Positions 39,701 through 42,869 of a stretch of DNA of 42,869 nucleotides are shown here, in pieces. The notes under the pieces are model-generated. The model worked only from the letters and a program-made list of their open reading frames with translations, did no database searches and was not told the DNA's origin. Position numbers and translations under genes: made by a program. The stretch is from Acanthaster planci. Its lineage: Eukaryota; Echinodermata; Asteroidea; Valvatida; Acanthasteridae. Numbering within the stretch: position 1 is the first letter of the stretch; each line of letters starts with the position of its first letter. The stretch spans positions 201,491-244,359 of the forward strand of contig NW_019091652.1 of the NCBI RefSeq assembly GCF_001949145.1. Direction: 5' to 3'.

Positions 39701-42453
39701 TAGGAGACTGCCCGCTTCCTGACCAGCATCCTCCAGCCCCTGGTCAGCAACACACCTCACCACATTTCCAACTCCACCGAGTTCGTGAAGCTCACGAAAA
39801 ACCTGTTACTCCAACCCACAGACATCATGATGAGCTTCAATGTCTTGTCACTATTCACCAATGTTCCCACCGAAGAAACATGCCAGATTGCTAAGGATCG
39901 ACTGGAAAGCGACCCCTCCCTCGCTGACTGCATAGCTCTCTCCTCCACCCAGATTGCCGACCTCATCTGCCTCTGCGTTTCATTCAGCTACTTCAAGTTC
40001 CAAGACCAGTTCTACGAGCAGACAGGTGGGACCTCCATGGGATCCGCAGTCCTAGCTAACATCTTCAAGGAAGAATTTGAAACATCATCTCTCCTCACTG
40101 CCGACCTCAAACCCTCCATTTTGCTGTGCTCTGCATGTATGTATGTTGACGACATATTCGTCTTATGGCCCCATGGTCAAAATCACCTCCAAGAATTCCT
40201 TGCGTACCTCAAAGAGCAACACCCTACTATCAAGTTCACCATGGAACAAGAATAAAACAAGCACCTCTCCTTTTCAGAAGTCCACCTGTCCAGAAACCAC
40301 TGTCCTAGTTGGCAATCGTCAAGCATGCACACTCCACAGACCACCACATTGAAAGTAACAAAGCAGAACTCATCGCCCCCATCCAGAACTTGCTCCCAAG
40401 AAGAATCAAAGAAGGCATTGAGATTTTCTGGCACAACATCATACCCCAAGACATCGATTTCAAGCTCAGCAACATCTGGCACCCACTACTACTACCCAAG
40501 CTGATCCCCACTCCCGGGCAGTAGGGTTCCCTATACCCGAAACCCATGCCAGCCACCCTACAAACCCCCTCCCCGCTTCAAGGTCTTCTATACCTGAACC
40601 CAAGGTTTTCTGCCAATTCCACAACCTCGTACCTCTACAGGATCCAACACCTTCATTCAACAGTGCACATGCTCAAGTTACACAACCTGCAAATCCCGTT
40701 CCACGCTTCGCCGCTTTCGGATCACCTTTATAACCAGCTGTCCACTCCATTCTGGCACACTCTCCTTGGGCAGCCAGAGCACACTGGTCGAAACGTCAAC
40801 ACTCACTGGTTCTTTTAAGAACCACACCTCGCCCAAAAGAGATTTGTTCCATGGTGTATCCACAAACCTATTTCTGAGGATGGCCAGAGCACACTGGCAA
40901 AAACGTCGAGATAACACTCACCGGTTCTTTTAAGAATCACACCTCGCCCAAAAGAGATTTGTTCCATGGTGTATCCACAAACCTATTTCTGAGGACAGCC
41001 AGAGCACACTGGCCAAAACGTCGAGTTAACACTCACCGGTTCTTTTAAGAACCACACCTCGCCCAAAAGAGATTTGTTCCATGGTGTATCCACAAACCTA
41101 TTTCTGAGGATGGCCAGAGCACACTGGCCAAAACGTCGAGTTAACACTCACTGGTTCTTTTAAGAACCACACCTCGCCCAAAAGAGATTTACACTGTATT
41201 CCATGGTGTACAGCCTGCAAATTTCTCATGTCTCTTCCACCATGCAAAGTTTCAAATCTTACAAACCTATTTCTCTTGATTGGTTCCCAATAAAAAGTGT
41301 CAAATTATATGTATTGCCCACTAATTTTCAACAAAGTTGTCATAGTGTCACACCTGAGACTCTTGCTTTGTGTTCCATGAGTCTTGCTCGCTGGGTTTGA
41401 TCTCTTGGGGGTACAGTCTTTCAAAGGTGTCCATATCTTTGGTAAGATCTTTCCTGAATGTGAAGACTTGCAGCTTTGAGATGTTACATCTTGGTTCAGA
41501 CTGGATAGAGGCTTTCTATTGGGAGTGGCCAGGAGATTTAAAGACTTTCCTGGTGTCTTCGCCTGAAGGAAAGATAAATACCAAAGAAAGTTTTTTCTTT
41601 AGCCATAATTAGCCATGTACATGTACGAGGGGAATTCCAGAAATTAGGGGTCCAAAAATTGACAATTTTGTGTCCCAGTTACATCTTACCTTTGTTAGTA
41701 TTTGAAATGGAAATATCACCAGAATTTATTTCCAACTGCATGTACATGTACCGGTATTACTATTTGTTTGGCACGTAACTTATTACCCTATGTACATGTA
41801 CAGTTGTAGATGTACATTCTGGACTTCATGTTGGGGTTTTACGCTTTTTATTTTACCGGTACCTGTATGTTTTCTAAGAGAGTGACCAAGGGTGGGATGT
41901 TTACATGTGAAAAAAAAGTTCCAAATCCATTTACAGATTTCTCCAAATGTTTAATTAAATGGAACTGCTCCTTTTAGAGGTTTGACATTTTGATTGACAC
42001 GATCTGGCATTCATTTTTCATTATAAACGATGCTGGTAAAATGTAATCTGATTTTTAGAACACTTTACGGCTTGGTCATATCAAAGGAATACTATGAATT
42101 CATCAATGGAACTTCGCGTCAACTATTTACATTGTAATGTTTACAGTTTGTTGTGTTTATTAAAGTTTTCAAATGACACAGTGATAAGGGTGGGACGGTT
42201 ACACGTTTGAATAGTATGGGAAGGTTTTCGGAATGTTTTTCAAATTTAATGCAAATTCCCACACTTATGAATCTGTACAAACTGCTGGCAGTGATTTTCT
42301 TTCTTGAAAAATGTCTGAAAGTGCTCAGACGTCTAAGTTTGGAAGGCTTTTAAAAGTTAATAAGTGGAAAAGTGAACTTAAAATACCAACCTCTGAGTTG
42401 ACATTCTCTTTGTCAATACATGTAGTTTGCTGCTTTCGTGGTGTGGCAAACAT
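24702..42453 (-). CDS. SPAG5: astrin/SPAG5-like spindle and kinetochore protein, complete 22-exon gene
   Basis: Exons in transcript order: 42391-42453, 41354-41562, 37714-37843, 37300-37434, 35296-36836, 34814-35033, 34418-34507, 33993-34112, 33132-33275, 32958-33002, 32569-32658, 31994-32222, 30911-31121, 30121-30316, 29538-29725, 29171-29342, 27961-28409, 27273-27507, 26782-26985, 26301-26375, 25427-25507, 24702-24773. They sum to 4899 nt, 1632 codons plus TGA, with every phase consistent. Layout: Ser/Thr/Pro-rich N-terminus, a [ST]P repeat array (about residues 418-687), then a long coiled coil interrupted by a linker and a short C-terminal tail. Identity comes from the C-terminal half: the linker motif SLVASILSAVHS...GSSAFISV, the block KLTSTLRIAQREKSLLQEQL and the ending MEKIPASSDF...LRELL resemble vertebrate astrin as I recall it. 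Astrin works with kinastrin/SKAP at spindle poles and bioriented kinetochores. Human astrin is about 1190 residues, so this one is longer, mainly in the repeat region. Orthology is inferred; a divergent centrosomal coiled-coil protein is the alternative. Confidence 0.8.
24774..25426 (-). other. SPAG5-like last intron
   Basis: 653 bp without recognised elements; short open frames on both strands have no domain. Confidence 0.5.
25427..27507 (-). CDS. SPAG5: SPAG5-like exons 18-21, C-terminal coiled coil
   Basis: Exons 27273-27507, 26782-26985, 26301-26375 and 25427-25507, all leaving in phase 0. KLTSTLRIAQREKSLLQEQL and the later MRVLEDNWHKADAEVYRLDE align with the C-terminal region of vertebrate astrin (HLTRSLRRAE... 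and ILEENLRRSDKELEKLDD). This part is known in human astrin to be needed for kinetochore and SKAP complex function. Confidence 0.8.
25508..26300 (-). other. SPAG5-like intron 20
   Basis: About 790 bp, AT-rich. Only dispersed ACATGTAC words seen. Confidence 0.5.
27961..28409 (-). CDS. SPAG5: SPAG5-like exon 17, non-helical linker
   Basis: 449 nt, phase 0 in and phase 2 out, with TTTCTTTCTAG acceptor and GTAAGC donor. SSSLVASILSAVHSKEKD is followed by a Ser/Pro-rich stretch and GASGSSAFISV, then heptads resume. A break in the coiled coil with a [GA]SIL[TS]AV motif and a later SAF.[RS]V motif is what I recall from vertebrate astrin; this is the main identity evidence. Confidence 0.8.
28410..29170 (-). 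other. SPAG5-like intron 16
   Basis: About 760 bp with no gene; contains TACATGTACATG words at about 28985 and AT-rich sequence. Confidence 0.5.
29171..30316 (-). CDS. SPAG5: SPAG5-like exons 14-16, coiled coil
   Basis: Exons 30121-30316, 29538-29725 and 29171-29342, with phases 2 in, then 0, 2 and 0 out. Continuous heptads, for example LLQSELERNNEILNQQVKEL and LRKQFKESIEFLEEERVALV. A degraded SINE lies in the intron between exons 14 and 15. Confidence 0.75.
29900..30040 (+). mobile_element. degraded tRNA-derived SINE in a SPAG5-like intron
   Basis: A degenerate B box (GGGATCAAGCCC, 29918-29929) is followed by GAGTATTTAGTCTG, CCGACTCCACAT, GGTTTATCCGGAACA and TTTTCCTAC. This order of motifs is that of a common metazoan SINE body (GACTCCAC...GGTTTTCTCCGGGCACTCCGG...TTTCCTCC). 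A different family from the SINE at 1895. Confidence 0.5.
30419..30525. repeat. 37-bp minisatellite, three units
   Basis: CACACATCGGCACTTTGCAC starts at 30419, 30456 and 30493, a period of exactly 37. The third unit diverges after its first half. A short inverted copy (GCCGATGTG, 30402-30410) precedes it and could form a hairpin. Located just beyond exon 14, in the SPAG5-like intron between exons 13 and 14. Confidence 0.85.
30911..33002 (-). CDS. SPAG5: SPAG5-like exons 10-13, coiled coil
   Basis: Exons 32958-33002 (15 codons, NNEWNKHLDKEAEIQ; the least certain exon because it is short and its acceptor is purine-rich), 32569-32658, 31994-32222 and 30911-31121. Phases chain correctly (0, 0, 1, 2). 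The intron between exons 12 and 13 contains MITE copy C and a small assembly gap. Confidence 0.7.
31182..31604 (-). mobile_element. TTAA-flanked MITE, copy C, inverted and gapped
   Basis: Same family in the opposite orientation, TTAA at 31182-31185 and 31601-31604, in the SPAG5-like intron between exons 12 and 13. A 13-N gap (31329-31341) replaces a segment that is about 180 bp long in copies A and B, so this copy is probably full length in reality. Confidence 0.8.
31329..31341. other. assembly gap (13 N) inside MITE copy C
   Basis: Thirteen N between GCACTACT and TCGCTGCG. Comparison with the other two copies shows that more sequence is missing than the N count implies. Confidence 1.
33132..35033 (-). 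CDS. SPAG5: SPAG5-like exons 6-9, start of the long coiled coil
   Basis: Exons 34814-35033, 34418-34507, 33993-34112 and 33132-33275. All leave in phase 0 and encode Leu/Gln/Glu-rich heptads, for example SNELLRREIQTFKSTQAELQ and QLAILQAALDQ. For exon 6 I chose the acceptor after TTGACAG because it alone, with one a few codons later, fits the phase of exon 5; upstream frames are closed. Confidence 0.75.
33330..33542. mobile_element. 213-bp TTAACCCTAACC element
   Basis: It starts TTAACCCTAACCTTCCCC and ends with GGTTAGGGTTAA, giving 12-bp perfect inverted termini with TTAA edges; GGGGAAGGTTAGGG repeats the terminus internally at 33502. Probably a non-autonomous piggyBac-like element, within the SPAG5-like intron between exons 8 and 9. 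Confidence 0.6.
35296..36836 (-). CDS. SPAG5: SPAG5-like exon 5, encodes the 12-residue TP repeat array
   Basis: A single 1541-nt exon, phase 0 in and phase 2 out (donor GTGAGT). The first ~235 residues are Ser/Thr-rich without a recognised domain. The rest is a degenerate 12-residue repeat, consensus D-x-x-x-G-T-T-P-V-K-x-x. By my count the prolines fall at exon residues 246, 258, 270, 282, 306, 318, then 336, 348, 360, 372, 384, then 399, 423, 435, 447, 459, 471, 483, 495 and 507, with registers 294 and 411 lacking Pro. Most prolines follow Ser or Thr. Human astrin has only a weak trace of such a motif in the same region, as I recall it. The open frame on both strands here is a by-product of the repeat. 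Confidence 0.85.
35313..36122 (-). repeat. 36-nt coding tandem repeat (12-aa [ST]P array)
   Basis: About 22 registers of a 36-nt unit inside SPAG5-like exon 5, in three blocks separated by short linkers. The two linkers share the motif PVE[VM]LN[RK] 66 residues apart, so a block of about five units has itself been duplicated. Nucleotide identity between units is low, while proline position is nearly invariant, which suggests selection on spacing rather than recent expansion. Confidence 0.85.
37092..37150. repeat. 59-bp near-perfect palindrome with TTAACCCTAACC ends
   Basis: Two 24-nt arms (TTAACCCTAACCCTCCTCAA plus TCCT and its complement) flank an 11-nt loop, CCAACAGGTGA. The ends match the 213-bp element at 33330, so this may be its minimal internal-deletion form. 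It lies in the SPAG5-like intron between exons 4 and 5. Confidence 0.8.
37300..37434 (-). CDS. SPAG5: SPAG5-like exon 4
   Basis: 135 nt, 45 codons, phase 0 both sides. It encodes an acidic start (KNETESESKELVPTASDGDH) then LLNQTVKRLVYSTLDATMQE. The donor GTTGGA is weak but the frame continues cleanly into exon 5. Confidence 0.7.
37714..37843 (-). CDS. SPAG5: SPAG5-like exon 3
   Basis: 130 nt, completing an Arg codon from exon 2 and leaving in phase 0 at TCAAAG/GTATGG. It encodes KSKGQSVSFPSKSSLTVTEA and a helical stretch. A stronger-looking internal GTAAGT at 37758-37763 could serve as an alternative donor. Confidence 0.68.
37844..38340 (-). other. SPAG5-like intron 2, part left of the Penelope insertion
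   Basis: About 500 bp without a gene; contains GTACATGTACA palindromes near 38260 and 38312. Confidence 0.5.
38420..39476 (-). pseudogene. Penelope-like RT C-terminus and GIY-YIG endonuclease, broken
   Basis: From 39476 leftward: an RT palm motif with the YVDD box (LHYMYVDDTFVIGPHGQ) and MEQEQDRHLSVLDVHLSRNS, then a frameshift near 39220, a TDRYL-type segment, and after more frame changes a GIY-YIG-like region (PGVYRIPCEYGQLHVYIHRR; KSAIVKHAHSTDHHIEWDKA). RT plus C-terminal GIY-YIG is diagnostic of Penelope-like elements. The N-terminal half of the RT is missing at the inverted junction. Confidence 0.8.
39480..40255 (+). pseudogene. Penelope-like reverse transcriptase fragment, plus strand
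   Basis: It begins in mid-ORF with ETDVLSLGMNFATPPHTFPP, a Penelope-type N-terminal RT motif, then changes frame. A 156-codon stretch (39785-40255) has DIMMSFNVLSLFTNVPTEET, the segment YEQTGGTSMGSAVLANI and MYVDDIFVLWPHGQ, the YVDD catalytic box. It ends at a TAA after MEQE. Confidence 0.8.
40256..40524 (+). pseudogene. Penelope-like post-RT and GIY-YIG tail, internally deleted
   Basis: After the TAA the frame shows HLSF.EVHLSRN, then jumps to the end of the endonuclease region (AIVKHAHSTDHHIESNKAEL, 40309 onward) and stops at 40522-40524. The GIY and YIG core present in the minus-strand fragment is missing here, so the two halves have different deletions. Confidence 0.7.
40770..41190 (+). 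repeat. four-unit ~115-bp tandem repeat at the Penelope-like 3' end
   Basis: GCCAGAGCACACTGG recurs at 40773, 40883, 40998 and 41113 (spacings 110, 115, 115). Each unit continues AACGTC...AACACTCAC, GGTTCTTTTAAGAA and CACACCTCGCCCAAAAGAGA. Penelope-like elements are known to carry such terminal tandem repeats. The minus-strand fragment lacks them. Confidence 0.9.
40874..41137 (+). ncRNA. hammerhead-ribozyme-like motifs (three, degenerate) in the tandem repeat
   Basis: At 40874-40907, 40989-41022 and 41104-41137 the sequence runs CTGAGGA, a hairpin GCCAG-AGCACA-CTGGC, then AAAACGTC. This matches the minimal hammerhead order CUGANGA, stem II, GAAA, short stem III, cleavage triplet GUC, except that the G of GAAA is A. 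The first unit (40773) keeps CGAAACGTC but has lost CTGANGA. Minimal hammerheads with a palindromic ACGU stem III are known from metazoan Penelope-like repeats and are thought to act as dimers. Stem I is weak here, so activity is doubtful. Confidence 0.5.
41354..41562 (-). CDS. SPAG5: SPAG5-like exon 2
   Basis: 209 nt, phase 0 in and phase 2 out, with a good TTCCTTCAG acceptor. It encodes a basic, Ser/Pro-rich segment with several TP motifs (KTPGKSLNLLATPNRKPLSS; later WTPLKDCTPKRS). The intron after it carries the Penelope-like composite insertion. Confidence 0.72.
41563..42390 (-). other. SPAG5-like first intron
   Basis: About 830 bp, AT-rich, with several TACATGTAC palindromes (41616, 41741, 41792). 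No element recognised. Confidence 0.5.
42391..42453 (-). CDS. SPAG5: SPAG5-like first coding exon with start codon
   Basis: The ATG is at 42453-42451 with A at -3 (CAACC before ATG). 21 codons begin MFATPRKQQTTCIDKENVN, followed by a GTTGGT donor, phase 0. An ATPRK start and a KEN-box-like KEN motif would suit a cell-cycle-regulated protein; that is inference. No TATA element was seen upstream. Confidence 0.7.
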
Positions 42454-42725
42454 GGTTGATGTACACGTACCGGTACCGATATGAACTTCTTATCTCACTC
42501 AAAAATGGATTCTACGTGTATGGGCCTGCAAAACACAGTTCAATATTAAAATCAAATTTTGAAAAACTTAATGTTTTTCTTACGAGCCAACGTGTACTTT
42601 CAAAGAGAGAAGATAAAGCCACCACTGGTAAATTTGTACATGTAGCTGCCCTCCAGAAATGTAACATTCCCACTTTGTGACTTCGTCAATCCAATTCCTT
42701 CTCCTCATCCACCCCATCAACTCAT
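42454..42725 (-). promoter_or_regulatory. probable 5' UTR and promoter region of the SPAG5-like gene
   Basis: Position upstream of the ATG is the only evidence. It holds a palindromic GTACCGGTAC-type stretch (about 42468-42478) and no TATA box that I can see. The transcription start is not identifiable. Confidence 0.3.
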
Positions 42726-42869
42726 CCATCTCCTACTCTGCCCCATCCCATCCATCTCTTACTCCTCCCTCATCCCATCCATCTCTTACTCCTCCCCCAT
42801 CCCATCCATCTCTTACTCCTCCCCATCCCATCCATCTCTTACTCCTCCCTCATCCCATCCATCTCTTAC
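42726..42869. repeat. 26-27-bp minisatellite, truncated by the window end
   Basis: Units of CCATCTCTTACTCCTCCCTC plus ATCCCAT recur at least four times with one-base length changes. A strand-asymmetric pyrimidine repeat, within 300 bp of the SPAG5-like start codon. Confidence 0.9.

Larger units (their letters stand above)
38355..41273. mobile_element. composite Penelope-like insertion, two fragments in opposite orientation
   Basis: The block is edged by a 14-bp direct repeat (TCTTGATTGGTTCC at 38341-38354 and 41274-41287), consistent with one target-site duplication. Just inside are inverted copies of the same 3' end (CATGTCTCTTCCACCATGCA with flanking bases: minus strand at about 38362-38396, plus strand at about 41226-41261). 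The left half (to about 39476) encodes a Penelope-like fragment on the minus strand, the right half one on the plus strand. It lies in the SPAG5-like intron between exons 2 and 3. Confidence 0.75.

Noticed and set aside
40770-41190. CRISPR-like array
   Set aside because: The whole 115-bp unit repeats without unique spacers, and it sits at the end of a retroelement in an animal genome.

Overview
The window is genomic DNA from an animal, not a prokaryote. Its genes are split into many short exons with GT/AG junctions, the introns are AT-rich and full of transposon remnants, and there are two assembly gaps. The protein families point to a bilaterian with vertebrate-like gene content, probably a marine invertebrate. 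The transposons (Penelope-like, DIRS-like, Tc1-like, tRNA-derived SINEs, TTAA-flanked MITEs) and the very frequent palindrome built on ACATGTACATGT fit an echinoderm, amphioxus or similar animal. I cannot name the species.

Positions 1-21788 (+ strand) hold the 3' two thirds of a CUX1/CASP locus. Four shared coiled-coil exons (2912-7842) lead to two alternative 3' cassettes. The first (8910-12893) encodes three CUT repeats and a cut-class homeodomain, giving a nuclear transcription factor. The second (17743-21788) encodes the C-terminus of CASP, a Golgi golgin with a membrane anchor. Both cassettes accept the same donor in the same codon phase, and both open reading frames close exactly: 1123 and 458 codons lie in this window. 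The 5' exons are outside it.

Positions 24702-42453 (- strand) hold what I read as a complete 22-exon gene for an astrin/SPAG5-like spindle and kinetochore protein of 1632 residues. It is convergent with CASP. All 21 junctions keep phase, from an ATG in good context to a terminal TGA. Its most striking part is one 1541-nt exon encoding about 22 registers of a 12-residue repeat with a nearly invariant proline, mostly preceded by Ser/Thr. This forms an evenly spaced ladder of proline-directed phosphorylation sites.

Introns and flanks are rich in mobile DNA: a broken Tc1 transposase (1-1108), two tRNA-derived SINEs, a decayed DIRS-like element (about 3308-6860), three copies of a 590-bp TTAA-flanked MITE (two in CUX/CASP, one in SPAG5), two short TTAACCCTAACC elements, and a composite insertion of two inverted Penelope-like fragments (38355-41273). 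The composite insertion has a 14-bp direct repeat at its edges and a four-unit, roughly 115-bp tandem repeat carrying degenerate hammerhead-ribozyme-like motifs. I saw no convincing tRNA, rRNA or CRISPR.
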